Assembly (NCBI GenBank): GCA_002368175.1
Contig: AP018172.1
Coordinates: 6,637,001-6,701,000 of the forward strand
DNA from: Calothrix sp. NIES-2098
GTDB lineage: Bacteria; Cyanobacteriota; Cyanobacteriia; Cyanobacteriales; Nostocaceae
Direction of reading: 5' to 3'
DNA length: 64,000 bases
How positions within the stretch are numbered: position 1 is the stretch's first letter; each line of letters starts with the position of its first letter. Made by a program: the position numbers and the translations under genes. The notes under the pieces were generated by a model. That model had not been told where the DNA came from. It made no database searches and worked only from the letters and a program-made list of their open reading frames with translations. This document shows positions 43,801-53,360 of this stretch, in pieces.

Positions 43801-46307
43801 GTTGCTTGTTCAAAGTTGATATTTAAGTATTCGGCTTCCATTGCTGCTACATATAAATCCAATGTTAGCTGATACTGATTGTGCCAACTATCTGCTTCCA
43901 ACAATCGCAAACCTATCTGCAAATATCTAATAGCAGCTTCATAAGCAGTAGCTAATTTAGCTTTGTTACCGACAATCAAATTAAGTTGAGCTAATTCAGA
44001 TTTTTCTGATTTACTAGTAATTAAGCCAACACCCATATTGAGTTGATTGACTATTTCAAATATGTTATCTTCTAGGTTTTCTAATCTCGTATTTTTTAAC
44101 AGAGTTCGCCCAATTTTGAGGTGAATAGTTCGGTTATCTGTTTCTGGAATTAGAGAGTAGGCTGCTTGCTGTACGCGATCGTGGAGAAACTTATAGTTAA
44201 CTGTTAATTTTTCGCGATCGCTAATTTTTTGCTCTAAATCTTGTAACTCTATTTCTGAGATATTACTAGCTTCAGGTTGCTCATATGCATACAATTTATA
44301 AATTTCGTCTGTTGGTATAATTAACCCTTCCTGCAAAACTTGCCATAAATTAGCTCCTATTTCATCAGGAGATTTTTCTGAAATTAATGACAAGAGATTT
44401 AAATCAAATTTATTGCCAATACAAGCAGCTATTTTTAATATTTCTAAAGTTGATGTAGGCAACTTTTCTAATCGATAAGTTAACAGCTGAACAACATCAT
44501 CACTTTGGTATGAAATCTCTGCTTCTTTAAGATTATATTGCCAATATCCAGCATGAAAATCGAAATTAATTATTTTATTTTCATGTAAAGCTTTTAATAA
44601 TTGATTGGTGAAAAAAGGATTGCCTTGTGTTTTCTGGAATATAAACCTTGTTAAAGGATTGGCTATTTCATCTGGGCAACCTAAAGTATCTTTTATTAAA
44701 TGATTGATATGAGGTTCATCTAAAGGAGTTAAAACAATTTGATTGACCGTAGTGGGAGTTTTATAAATAGCATCTAAGGTCATAAGTAAAGGATGACCAG
44801 AAGTAACTTCATTATCTCTATAAGCACCGATGAGCAACAGACATATAGAATCCGTTTCATTCATTAATAATTGAATTAATTTTAAAGATGCAGAGTCTGC
44901 CCATTGTAAATCATCTAAAAAAATAACTAAGGGATGGTGTTTGGTTGCTACTACCTGAATGAATTTACTAAATAGCAAATTGAAGCGGTTTTGCGCAGCA
45001 TTTCCTGTAAGTTCAGGAATTTCTGGTTGTTGACCTACTATTAATTCTAGTTCAGGAATAACATCGATGATTACGCCAGCTTGTTGGCCTAAAGCTAATA
45101 AAATATTATTTTTCCATTCTTGTAATTGCTCTGTGTTTTCAGTAAGTAATTGTCTTATGAGACTGCGAAAAGCTTGTACAAATGCAGAGAAAGGAAGATT
45201 CCGCTGAAATTGATCGAATTTTCCAGAAATAAAATAACCATTTTGTCTAACAATTGGTTTATGGACTTCATTAACAATAGAAGTTTTACCAATACCAGAA
45301 AACCCAGCAATTAGCATCAATTCTACATTGCCTAAACTCACACGCTCAAAGGCATTTAATAAAGTGCTAACCTCGCTTTCTCTACCATAAAGTTTTTCAG
45401 GTATAAGGAAGCGATCGCTTATATCTTTTTCTCCCAATTTAAAATCTGTAATCTCCCCTTGGCTTAATAACATCTGCTGGCAAATTTCTAAGTCATGCCT
45501 GATTCCTCTAGCTGTTTGATAACGTGACTCAGGAGACTTTGCCATTAACTTCAGCACCATATTGGCAATTGGCTGAGGAATATTACCATTAACTATTTTG
45601 GGATTAATTGGTTCTTGTGCAAGATGGTAATGTACTAACTCAACAGGACTCGTACTATTAAAAGGTAACTGTCCTGTGAGTAATTCATAAAAAGTCACAC
45701 CCAGAGAATAAAAGTCTGTGCGGTAGTCTATACCGCGATTCATTCTACCAGTTTGTTCTGGAGATATGTAAGCCAAAGTTCCTTCTAAAATATTAGGGCT
45801 TTTAATTTCAGAATTTTCTTTAGGTAATATAGAAGAAATACTAAAATCTATCAGCTTAACTTGCTTAGTTTTTGGATTAATTAAAATATTTTTAGGTTTA
45901 ATATCTTTATGAATTATTTTATTTTGATATAGGTACTCTAGAGCAGAGGTAATGGCGATCGCAATAGTAAGAAATTCATTGATTTCTAGAGGCTGAGAGT
46001 TAACATATTGACTGAGAGCAATACCACCAAAATCTTCTAATATCAGAGCATAACTATTGCCATAAGTTTCTAGCTCATAACATTTAATAATATTTGGATG
46101 GTCAAGATAACTAGATATAGAATACTGATTTTTTAATAAAATTAAGTCTTTGAGTTGCGGATAAGTAGTATTCAGAACTTTAATAGCAACTGGTTTTTGT
46201 GAATGTATTTGGTTAGCACGATAAACAATACTTCTAGCACTCATATGTAGAGTATCGCTAATTTTATAACCAGGAAGCGTGTTAAATTGTGCAGATATCT
46301 CAATCAT
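40842..46307 (-). CDS. Ser/Thr kinase - AAA ATPase - GAF - histidine kinase (trifunctional sensor)
   Basis: 1821 residues. The Ser/Thr kinase (1-280) has Lys in VAIKVLN, IHKDIKPKNILIN (Asp about 132) and IDFSISS; the Gly-rich loop is degenerate and DFG reads DFS. The AAA/predicted-ATPase domain (about 300-620) has Walker A AGFSGIGKTSIVNE and Walker B LVIFLDDLQWAD. A long TPR-like region (about 700-1340) comes next, then a GAF domain (about 1390-1530). The histidine kinase has H1554 in VAGVAHEINNPINF, NAIDAL, DNGPGIP and GEGTGLGLSIS. This layout is typical of large Nostoc Hstk-type kinases. No receiver gene is adjacent. Confidence 0.94.
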   Translation of the reverse strand: MIEISAQFNTLPGYKISDTLHMSARSIVYRANQIHSQKPVAIKVLNTTYPQLKDLILLKNQYSISSYLDHPNIIKCYELETYGNSYALILEDFGGIALSQYVNSQPLEINEFLTIAIAITSALEYLYQNKIIHKDIKPKNILINPKTKQVKLIDFSISSILPKENSEIKSPNILEGTLAYISPEQTGRMNRGIDYRTDFYSLGVTFYELLTGQLPFNSTSPVELVHYHLAQEPINPKIVNGNIPQPIANMVLKLMAKSPESRYQTARGIRHDLEICQQMLLSQGEITDFKLGEKDISDRFLIPEKLYGRESEVSTLLNAFERVSLGNVELMLIAGFSGIGKTSIVNEVHKPIVRQNGYFISGKFDQFQRNLPFSAFVQAFRSLIRQLLTENTEQLQEWKNNILLALGQQAGVIIDVIPELELIVGQQPEIPELTGNAAQNRFNLLFSKFIQVVATKHHPLVIFLDDLQWADSASLKLIQLLMNETDSICLLLIGAYRDNEVTSGHPLLMTLDAIYKTPTTVNQIVLTPLDEPHINHLIKDTLGCPDEIANPLTRFIFQKTQGNPFFTNQLLKALHENKIINFDFHAGYWQYNLKEAEISYQSDDVVQLLTYRLEKLPTSTLEILKIAACIGNKFDLNLLSLISEKSPDEIGANLWQVLQEGLIIPTDEIYKLYAYEQPEASNISEIELQDLEQKISDREKLTVNYKFLHDRVQQAAYSLIPETDNRTIHLKIGRTLLKNTRLENLEDNIFEIVNQLNMGVGLITSKSEKSELAQLNLIVGNKAKLATAYEAAIRYLQIGLRLLEADSWHNQYQLTLDLYVAAMEAEYLNINFEQATIYAEIVKQNANSLLDRVKAYEAQMQMYMAEIQMQLAIDTGLKVLDMLGVNLESAPPENLDVEDLIDLPKMTAPDRLAAMRILISMISAAYFANPALLPSIIFTMIHLSVKYGNSSASTYGYVLYGLLLCGMLSEINAGYRYGEVALILLDKLNAKELKCRLFLVWNANIKFWKQHLRKTIDPLVEGVQSGLENGDIEYVGYCSSNHYLHLLFAGENLTSVSQQLEQYSILMHKLKQQWTVNLQKVWLQLVFNLLETTANKYQLNGVFFNESEILPLFIETNNYNSLFCVYLAKTILFYLFNHLNSAVESARLGKQYVNSVAGQISVSQHNFYYSLALLAEYNNQSSIEQEQYLEQVLANQQQMRHWAFHAPMNYQHKYDLVEAEKARILGHNWQSMELYDQAIRGAKENQYIHEEAIANELAAKFYLASGKEKIAQTYLIDAYYCYSRWGANTKIEDLEKCYPQLLSPILNQKQVPFNRSDTNTLVAATVDSSSTGVTAILDIETVTKASLAIGSEIQLDKLIQMLLQVMLENVGGNKAALILQEDGKLNLVAKYQNHQPCELLSIPINKTQELPVSLINYVAHTKEYLLIHEATKNTNFSRDTYIIKYQPKSILCTPILNQGKLIGILYLENSLIVDAFTTDRLQILKLLSSQAAISLENAQLYARLEDKVAARTQELNAKNLRLKQTLRELKVTQAKLIQSEKMSSLGQLVAGVAHEINNPINFIYANIEPTNNYIASMLQLINIYQQEYPQVTPLIQQIQEDIDLEFMVEDLHKILDSMKVGANRIRNIVLGLRNFSRLDEADIKYVDIHEGIDNTLMLLQSRLITNANYPEITVIKNYAKLPLVACYAAQLNQAFLNILNNAIDALNGHNQKRSLAEIQNNPSKITISTQVIKNGWVSISIKDNGPGIPKNIRERIFDPFFTTKPVGEGTGLGLSISYQIIVDKHGGKIDCISVPGEGAEFWIEIPIKKYSSELIVQNKTN

Positions 46308-46650
46308 AAGACTACTTAACTAATTTTCTGAGGAGCTACTGAGTATAGTGTTCCCTAGAAAATTCTTAGTTAAACAGCGATCGCATCAATTAGCACAATT
46401 ATCCTATAAATTATTCTCAGCAGCTTTGCTAAAAAAAATTACTTAATTCTATAGTTATTTGTATTTGATATAAAGCGAGTTTAGATGTATCAAAAAAATG
46501 TGATAAATATCACTTTTTTGTTAAATAAATATTCAATTACATAGAATATTGAGCGATGGATAGGCAAGAAACTGGGAGATAAACCCTTCTGGGTTGCATA
46601 TAATTTGTGCCAATCTCCCATAACTTTTATGAAATTTATTAGATGAACAT
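46308..46650. other. Spacer between the large kinase and tautomerase genes
   Basis: AT-rich, 343 bases. It contains the nested hairpin at 46573-46620. The part next to 46308 should hold the kinase promoter. A short open frame near 46490-46681 is a shadow. Confidence 0.45.
46573..46620 (-). terminator. Nested hairpin after the tautomerase gene
   Basis: TGGGAGAT (46573-46580) pairs with ATCTCCCA (46613-46620), and inside it AACCC pairs with GGGTT. It lies 30 bases past the tautomerase stop (minus strand). The T-run is weak (GTTTCTT), so terminator is the likely but not certain role. Confidence 0.55.
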
Positions 46651-47004
46651 CTAACCAAATGTCGTACCGTTCCAGCCCCACATCGCGCCCTTAGCATCTG
46701 CAAACTCTATATAAATGCGATTTTTAGGTACACCTAATGCTTGGTTAATTTGTTGACAAAAATCCTGACTCATAATACTTGTTTGGTCGGGTTTCATTGT
46801 GCCGATACTTTTAATTTCAATGTAGCAAACTGGATCTGTAGTACCTGCAAACGTCATCGGAACTTCGGGTTCAAAAGCTGTCATTACATAGGATTCAGGT
46901 TTTCCTAAATGCTTTGCTAACTTAGCTGATAGGCTTTTCAGCATTGTCTCAACTTCAGACTTTTCCGGAGCAGATACAGAAGTTTGTACTTTAATTAAGG
47001 GCAT
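46651..47004 (-). CDS. MIF-like phenylpyruvate tautomerase
   Basis: 117 residues. It begins MPLIKVQTSVSAPEKSEVET, so Pro2 becomes the catalytic N-terminal Pro after Met removal. It ends IYIEFADAKGAMWGWNGTTF, the conserved MIF end. An upstream in-frame start at 47028 would bury Pro2 and is rejected. The natural substrate in cyanobacteria is unknown. Confidence 0.92.
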   Translation of the reverse strand: MPLIKVQTSVSAPEKSEVETMLKSLSAKLAKHLGKPESYVMTAFEPEVPMTFAGTTDPVCYIEIKSIGTMKPDQTSIMSQDFCQQINQALGVPKNRIYIEFADAKGAMWGWNGTTFG

Positions 47005-47113
47005 AGTAAATATTTCAAAATTCCACAATAGTCAATATATTATTATTCATACTTGATTTTTGAAATCTATATAGTAGTAGAGTGAGCATTGCCCACCCTA
47101 CAAATACTTCAAG

Positions 47114-48226
47114 TTATTTACCGAAGCCTTTACCTCGACTAACAGATGGAAGACAAAGGCAATTTTCTAGCTGACTGAGCAAAGTTTCGCTATCTAAATT
47201 TTGACCAATCAAAACTAGCTGATTTTTTGGTTGACCTTTCCATTCATCATCATCCATTGTGAAGCGCTTACCACACAAGTGGAAAATATGACGTTTGGGG
47301 CTTTCATCAAACCACATAATTCCCTTAGCGCGGAAGACAGCAGTAGGTAGTTGGTTATCTAAGAAATATTGAAACTTCCTAATAGAAAAAGGCTTATCAC
47401 TTTGGAAAGACAATGAGGTGAAACCATCATTTTCTAAGTGGTCAGAATGATGGTGATGATGCTCATGGTCATGGTCATGGTCGTGATGGTCATGACCGCA
47501 GGTAGAATGATCGTGGTCGTGATGCTCATGAGCGTGGTGATGATGCTCATGTTCGTCTGCCACGTTATCAAAATACTTATCAGACTCAAATAAACCAACA
47601 CTCAAAATTAAGGGAAGTGGCACATCTGAACGTGTAGTGCGAAGAATTCTGGCTCCTTCTTTAACTTCACCAATTTTGCGTTCTAATTCATTTAAAGCAG
47701 CTTCATCAACTAAATCTGCTTTATTCAAAATAATGACATCACCATAAGCAATCTGACTATACGCTGCCTGAGAATTGAATAAATCTAGGCTGTAATTCGC
47801 CGCGTCTACTACGGTAATAATCGAATCCAAACGGGTTAAATCCCGCAATTCCGTACCGAGAAATGTTAGAGCTACTGGCAATGGATCTGCTAGTCCAGTT
47901 GTTTCTACAACTAAATAATCTAACTTTTCTTCACGTTCTAAAACTTTGTAAACGGCATCAACTAAATCGCTATTAATGGTGCAACAAATACAACCATTAT
48001 TGAGTTCCACCATGTTTTCATCGGTGGAAACAATTAATTCGTTATCGATGCCAATTTCACCAAATTCATTGACTAAAACAGCGGTTTTTAATCCCTGTTG
48101 ATTAGTCAAGATATGATTAAGTAATGTTGTCTTACCACTACCGAGGAATCCTGTAATGATTGTTACAGGTATACCTTGTTTTGGCGCATCCATTGCTTGA
48201 GATTCAGGAGTAACTGCTGATTGCAT
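47114..48226 (-). CDS. CobW-family G3E GTPase with His-rich region
   Basis: 370 residues. The P-loop is ITGFLGSGKTTLLNHIL, the metal motif CxCC is in NNGCICCTINSDLVD, and the G-domain has ILNKADLVDE. Residues about 220-260 are a His/Asp-rich metal-binding stretch (HEHHHHAHEHHDHDH, then DHDHDHEHHHHHSDH). Such COG0523 proteins are metallochaperones, most often for zinc. It is divergent from cysS, and two inverted repeats lie in the shared upstream region. Confidence 0.93.
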   Translation of the reverse strand: MQSAVTPESQAMDAPKQGIPVTIITGFLGSGKTTLLNHILTNQQGLKTAVLVNEFGEIGIDNELIVSTDENMVELNNGCICCTINSDLVDAVYKVLEREEKLDYLVVETTGLADPLPVALTFLGTELRDLTRLDSIITVVDAANYSLDLFNSQAAYSQIAYGDVIILNKADLVDEAALNELERKIGEVKEGARILRTTRSDVPLPLILSVGLFESDKYFDNVADEHEHHHHAHEHHDHDHSTCGHDHHDHDHDHEHHHHHSDHLENDGFTSLSFQSDKPFSIRKFQYFLDNQLPTAVFRAKGIMWFDESPKRHIFHLCGKRFTMDDDEWKGQPKNQLVLIGQNLDSETLLSQLENCLCLPSVSRGKGFGK

Positions 48227-48274
48227 AGCGCTCTAATCAAAACAAATAAAGTCAAAAAGTAGGAGTGTAGCGCA

Positions 48275-48406
48275 GAGAGTCCAGAAAACACTAGGATAGG
48301 GATGCTGGACTCTCATCCCAGGTGCTTTACCCTATTATTACGTATCTACTTAATTCAAAATTACTTATCTTAACTGTAGTTGCTTTATCTGCATTATAGA
48401 TAAGTA
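48275..48406. promoter_or_regulatory. Two inverted repeats between cobW-like and cysS genes
   Basis: GAGAGTCCAG (48275-48284) pairs with CTGGACTCTC (48305-48314), and TACTTATCT (48362-48370) with AGATAAGTA (48398-48406). Both are perfect, 10 and 9 bp. They lie in the divergent promoter region. The first could be a hairpin in the CobW mRNA leader. Neither matches a zinc-regulator box I know. Confidence 0.4.
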
Positions 48407-48472
48407 GTCAAGATGTTTACCACCATTAGGTTTGACCATTCTGAATATTGAATTTTGAAGTTTTAATTGCTT

Positions 48473-49930
48473 ATGACCCTAACTCTTTACAATACCCTCA
48501 CCCGTCGCCAGGAACCTTTTGAAACAGTAGAACCAGGTAAGGTTAAGATGTATTACTGCGGCGTGACGGTATACGACTACTGCCATTTGGGTCATGCCAG
48601 AGCGTGTATTGTTTGGGATGTAGTACGGCGATATCTTCAGTTTATCGGCTATGAAGTGCGCTATATCCAGAATTTTACCGATATTGATGACAAGATTCTG
48701 AATCGAGCAAGGCAAGAACACTCATCAATGGAAGCTGTTGCCGATCGCTTCATTAAAGCTTACTTTGAGGATATGGGCAGGCTGGGAATTAAAAAAGCTG
48801 ATGAGTATCCCCGTGCTACCCACACGATGAATGGCATTCAACGGCTAATTCACGATTTAGAAAATAAAGGTTATGCCTACCCCGCCGATGGTGACGTTTA
48901 CTATGCGGTACGCCAGTTTTCTGAGTATGGCAAGCTTTCGGGGCGGAAGCTAGAAGATATGCAAGCGGGTAAAAGCGATCGCGTTAACTTAGAAGATCCA
49001 GAATACCAAAAGAAAAAAGATCCCTTTGACTTTGCTTTGTGGAAAGCAGCAAAACCAGGAGAACCTGCTTGGGATTCTCCTTGGGGTGAAGGGCGTCCGG
49101 GGTGGCATATAGAATGTTCGGCAATGGTGCGCGATCGCTTGGGCGATACCATAGACATTCATGCTGGCGGTGCTGACTTAATTTTTCCGCACCACGAAAA
49201 CGAAATTGCCCAATCTGAGGCGGTGACAGGCAAACCTTTATCTCGCTATTGGCTGCACAACGGCATGGTGAAGGTAGATGGCGAGAAAATGTCTAAGTCT
49301 TTAGGTAACTTTACCACCATCCGCGACTTATTAGATCGAGGGGTGGAACCGATGGCAGTGCGGTTGTTTGTGCTGCAAGCCCAATATCGCAAGCCTATCG
49401 ATTTTACCGATGAAGCGATCGCTGCTGCTACCAACGGCTGGCACACCCTGAAAGAAGGTTTGCTGTTTGGCTATGAATATGGCGAAAAACTTGGTTGGGA
49501 TGTCAAGGACACGGCGAATGGAAAAGAAATCTCCACTTCCTATATAGAACGTTTTCAAGAAGCTGTGAATGATGACTTTAATTTTCCTGGTGGATTAGCA
49601 GTGATTTTTGAATTAGCTAAAGAACTGCGTCGCGAGGGAAATATCATCATGCATGAAGGCAAAACAGAAACTCCAGCAGATGAATTACTTCAACAGTGGC
49701 AAACACTTGTAACATTGGCGGGAGTTTTAGGTTTAGAAGCCAAATTAGAAGCTGAAACTCCTACAAGTGATGGCTTAAGCGATGCAGAAATTGAAGATTT
49801 AATTCAACAACGCCAAGCAGCCAGAAAAGCTAAGAATTTTGCCGAAGGCGATCGCATCCGCAATGAACTACAAGCTAAAGGTATTACCTTAATTGATAGT
49901 AAGGATGGCACTCGTTGGCACCGAGGTTAA
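48473..49930 (+). CDS. cysS: Cysteinyl-tRNA synthetase
   Basis: Charges tRNA-Cys. The 485-residue class I synthetase has zinc ligand Cys in YYCGVTVYDYCHLGHARAC (HIGH-type motif HLGHAR), the WHIECSAM zinc region, HHENEIAQSEA and KMSKSLGNFTT. A C-terminal anticodon-binding region ends LQAKGITLIDSKDGTRWHRG. ATG 48473 is preferred to TTG 48467. It is followed 17 bases later by the tldD-like gene. Confidence 0.97.
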   Translation: MTLTLYNTLTRRQEPFETVEPGKVKMYYCGVTVYDYCHLGHARACIVWDVVRRYLQFIGYEVRYIQNFTDIDDKILNRARQEHSSMEAVADRFIKAYFEDMGRLGIKKADEYPRATHTMNGIQRLIHDLENKGYAYPADGDVYYAVRQFSEYGKLSGRKLEDMQAGKSDRVNLEDPEYQKKKDPFDFALWKAAKPGEPAWDSPWGEGRPGWHIECSAMVRDRLGDTIDIHAGGADLIFPHHENEIAQSEAVTGKPLSRYWLHNGMVKVDGEKMSKSLGNFTTIRDLLDRGVEPMAVRLFVLQAQYRKPIDFTDEAIAAATNGWHTLKEGLLFGYEYGEKLGWDVKDTANGKEISTSYIERFQEAVNDDFNFPGGLAVIFELAKELRREGNIIMHEGKTETPADELLQQWQTLVTLAGVLGLEAKLEAETPTSDGLSDAEIEDLIQQRQAARKAKNFAEGDRIRNELQAKGITLIDSKDGTRWHRG

Positions 49931-49946
49931 CAATTGAATTTAAATT

Positions 49947-51386
49947 ATGTTTTCTGAACTAACCAAAGCGATCGCTCATCTCAATATTCCCGCTGATTGG
50001 ATCGGGATTAGAGCTGTTAAAGAAACAGCCGCTAACCGTCATGTTCGTGATGGCTTACCGCAAGCTAACGGCAAATACTCCACAATGGGGGCAATGTTGG
50101 AAGTTTTGGTCAATGGCAGTTTGGGTTATGCTGCTACCAATTCTCTAGACCTTGCTAGCTTACAAGCTGCTGCGGAAATAGCGTATAAACAGGCACTAGT
50201 AGCCAGCGAATGGCGGATATATGATTTCCGTGAGACTGAGCGCCCGAAAGTCGTGGGTGAATATAACTCACCATTTTTAGAACCATTAGATGCTCTCAGC
50301 CCTGGTGAAATTAACGATCTGCTGATTCGGATTTGTCAAACGTTGAAAGTTAGCGACAAAGTTGTGCAAACCACAGCTAGCTTTACCAGCAGCGAAAAAG
50401 AGACATGGTTTGTCAGCAGCAATGGTTCAGAAGTTTACCAGAAATTTCTCTCTGTTGGTGCGCATTACGGAGCTACTGCCCAAGATGGTGCGATCGTCCA
50501 GCAGCGTACTAACAACGGCTGGCACGCCAACTGTTACCAAGGTGGACTAGAACTATTAAAACAGGAAGGTTTATGGCATCGGGTACAACAAGTTGGCGCG
50601 CAAGCAGTTGAACTGTTGACAGCAGATGAGTGCCCCAATACACGCACTAATCTAGTGTTAGCACCAGACCAAATGATGTTGCAAATTCATGAAAGCGTTG
50701 GGCATCCTTTAGAAATTGACCGAATTTTAGGAGATGAGCGTAACTACGCTGGAGGTAGCTTTGTTAACAAAAGCGATTTTGGTAACTTAGTCTACGGTTC
50801 GCCACTGATGAACATTACCTTTGACCCCACTGTACCCGGTGAATTTGCTAGTTACAGCTTTGACGATACGGGTGCTGTAGCCACACGAGAGTATTTAATT
50901 AAAGAAGGCGTACTTCAAAGAGGTTTGGGTAGTCTTGAAAGCCAAGCCAGAGCAGGTGTAGCAGGTGTAGCCTGTGCCCGTGCTTCCTCTTGGAATCGTC
51001 CCGCGATCGATCGCATGGCCAACTTGAATTTAGAGCCAGGAAACGCCAGCTTTGACGAAATTATCGCCGGGATTGAACATGGTGTTTACATGGAATCTAA
51101 CCGTTCTTGGTCAATAGACGATCGCCGTTATAAATTTCAGTTTGGTTGCGAGTATGGCAAATTAATTGAAAATGGCAAACTCACCAAGACCCTGCGTAAC
51201 CCTAACTATCGCGCCACAACTCCAGAATTTTGGCAAAGCTTAATCAAAGTTGGTGATGCTTCTAATTGGCAAATTTACGGTACTCCTTTCTGCGGTAAAG
51301 GCGAACCAAATCAAGCAATTTGGGTAGGACATGGTTCACCAGTTTGTCTATTTGCTAACGTCGAAGTGTTTGGTGGTGGTAGTTAA
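49947..51386 (+). CDS. tldD: TldD-like metalloprotease subunit
   Basis: 479 residues of the TldD/PmbA superfamily. The zinc-binding HExxxH is in LQIHESVGHPLEIDRILGDE, with a distal Cys in GVAGVACARASSW. TldD and TldE form a heterodimeric protease that trims peptides. The partner gene is directly downstream at 51500, so the pair is intact. The substrate in cyanobacteria is not known. Confidence 0.9.
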   Translation: MFSELTKAIAHLNIPADWIGIRAVKETAANRHVRDGLPQANGKYSTMGAMLEVLVNGSLGYAATNSLDLASLQAAAEIAYKQALVASEWRIYDFRETERPKVVGEYNSPFLEPLDALSPGEINDLLIRICQTLKVSDKVVQTTASFTSSEKETWFVSSNGSEVYQKFLSVGAHYGATAQDGAIVQQRTNNGWHANCYQGGLELLKQEGLWHRVQQVGAQAVELLTADECPNTRTNLVLAPDQMMLQIHESVGHPLEIDRILGDERNYAGGSFVNKSDFGNLVYGSPLMNITFDPTVPGEFASYSFDDTGAVATREYLIKEGVLQRGLGSLESQARAGVAGVACARASSWNRPAIDRMANLNLEPGNASFDEIIAGIEHGVYMESNRSWSIDDRRYKFQFGCEYGKLIENGKLTKTLRNPNYRATTPEFWQSLIKVGDASNWQIYGTPFCGKGEPNQAIWVGHGSPVCLFANVEVFGGGS

Positions 51387-51499
51387 ATAGTCATTTGTTA
51401 TTGCTCAAGAGTCGATCAAATAAGTTTCTTAATTTGGAATTTTGAATTGTTTATTTCCTTTATCCCTCTCTTCTCCTTTATTTTCTTCCCTAATCAAAA

Positions 51500-52852
51500 A
51501 TGCCTATGAAAAGTGATGATTTATCGGCTTTAGAGGTCAGTTTTAATCAACTGATTGAAACTCTACTTATTAAAAAAAGTGTAACTGAAGAATTCACTGC
51601 CAAACTCAGCAGTGAACGGAGTCAGTTTACTCGATTAAATCATGCTAAAGTGCGACAAAGTGGTTATGTTGCTGATGGCTGGATTGAACTAACTTTAATG
51701 GAGGATCGGCGCAGTAGTTTTCGGCAGTTTCCCTTTACTGGGAATTGGGATATTGATTGGCAAATAGCATACACAGCTTTACAAGAATTACGTGAAGAAA
51801 TCCGCGTGTTACCTGTCGATCCCTATCTGGTTTTGCCATCAGGAAATAATAGGAGTAGGGAAGTACATTCTGGTAAATTATTGGCAAGAGAAGATGTAGT
51901 TTCTACAATACTAGAAATAGTTGCAGAATTAGATTTTACTGGAATATACGCTGGGGGAACTGTAATTAAAGGTTACGGCGATTCTCAAGGGCAAAAACAT
52001 TGGTTTTCTACAGACACATTTACCTTAGACTATTCTCTGTTTACAGCATCAGGACAAGCAGTTAAAGGAACTTTTGCTGGTAGTAATTGGGATGAATCTG
52101 CTTATATCAAAAGGATTAACGAAGATAAAAGGCAATTACAATTACTTTCTGTTACTCCTAAAGAATTGCCTAGAGGAAAATACAAAACTTATTTTGCACC
52201 CGCCGCAGTTGCTGATTTAGTAATGATGCTTTCATGGGGCGCTGTGAGTGAAGCCGACCTTCAACAAGGGAACAGTGCATTAGCTACACTATCTCGACAA
52301 GAAAAGCTACTTTCGCCAAAGTTTATTTTAAAAGAAAACTTTCAGTTAGGGTTGGTACCACGATTTAATGGCTGGGGAGAAATGGCACCACCAGAGTTAC
52401 CCATAATCGAAAATGGATTTTTAATAAATACTTTAGTGAACTCTCGAACTGCCAAAGAATATCAAAAAACCGCTAACAGTGCTAATATTTCAGAAACGTT
52501 ACGTGCGCCAGAAGTCAGCCCAGGAAATTTGGCATTCGAGCAGATTTTACCAAGTTTAGATACAGGTTTGTATGTATCGAATTTACATTACTTGAATTGG
52601 AGCGATCGCCCCACGGGTAGAATTACAGGTATGACCCGTTATGCTTGTTTTTGGGTAGAAAAAGGAGAAATTATCGCCCCCATCGAAAACTTACGTTTCG
52701 ATGAAAGCCTCTATCGTTTCTGGGGAGACAATTTAATAGATTTGACCAATTTTCAAGAATTTATCCCTGAAGTCGGAACCTACGAAAGTCGTCAACTTGG
52801 AGGTAGCCTAGTTCCGGGAATGTTGGTTGGAGATTTTACATATACGTTGTAA
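51500..52852 (+). CDS. TldE/PmbA-like protease partner
   Basis: 450 residues of the same superfamily as the upstream gene but without an HExxxH motif, as expected for the non-catalytic TldE/PmbA-type subunit. It has LVPRFNGWGEMAPPELPIIE, SNLHYLNWSDRPTGRITGMT and YACFWVEKGEIIAPIENLRF, all typical of the C-terminal half. The gap of 113 bases to tldD holds no terminator, so co-transcription is likely. Confidence 0.88.
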   Translation: MPMKSDDLSALEVSFNQLIETLLIKKSVTEEFTAKLSSERSQFTRLNHAKVRQSGYVADGWIELTLMEDRRSSFRQFPFTGNWDIDWQIAYTALQELREEIRVLPVDPYLVLPSGNNRSREVHSGKLLAREDVVSTILEIVAELDFTGIYAGGTVIKGYGDSQGQKHWFSTDTFTLDYSLFTASGQAVKGTFAGSNWDESAYIKRINEDKRQLQLLSVTPKELPRGKYKTYFAPAAVADLVMMLSWGAVSEADLQQGNSALATLSRQEKLLSPKFILKENFQLGLVPRFNGWGEMAPPELPIIENGFLINTLVNSRTAKEYQKTANSANISETLRAPEVSPGNLAFEQILPSLDTGLYVSNLHYLNWSDRPTGRITGMTRYACFWVEKGEIIAPIENLRFDESLYRFWGDNLIDLTNFQEFIPEVGTYESRQLGGSLVPGMLVGDFTYTL

Positions 52853-53018
52853 TTGACTATAAAATTGCGTCAGCTAATAGGTGTTAAAAACAGAAAGTAC
52901 AAAATTTTAGCTAGATTTACTTGCTGCACACAAGTTTGAGCCTGATTGCTTCCAAAATTTGGTTGACGCAAACTCTGCAATTTTCTCTATTAGAGATGAC
53001 AATCAAAAGTTGGCTATT

Positions 53019-53360
53019 TTACCTATTTCTGTAAACTTCATTGATGAGAATATCTTTAGCACTGAAGTAAATAATTAATATAGTTAATAAAAATTGAGCA
53101 AATTGCAGGATTGGATCTAATCGCCAGCCCTGAAAAACAAAAATAAAGCCACAAAGTAACATAATACTTGGTATTAAAAGTGCTTGAAACAGATAAATAA
53201 CAAAAGCTATACTATTAAGCCTGCTAGCACGTCTAAATAGCAAAAATACCATAAAAATCATATACAATATACCGAAAATTATATATAGTATTCCCAGCAA
53301 GCTAGCTGTATTTAAACCAAAATTAACTTGCTGTAAAAATAATGCATTTAAGATGGGCAT
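53019..53360 (-). CDS. Small hypothetical membrane protein, 113 aa
   Basis: Three hydrophobic segments: about 15-40 (LNTASLLGILYIIFGILYMI), 45-75 (AFVIYLFQALLIPSIMLLCG) and 85-105 (FAQFLLTILIIYFSAKDILI). No recognised family. Very AT-rich, with no close neighbours on its strand. Confidence 0.6.
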   Translation of the reverse strand: MPILNALFLQQVNFGLNTASLLGILYIIFGILYMIFMVFLLFRRASRLNSIAFVIYLFQALLIPSIMLLCGFIFVFQGWRLDPILQFAQFLLTILIIYFSAKDILINEVYRNR

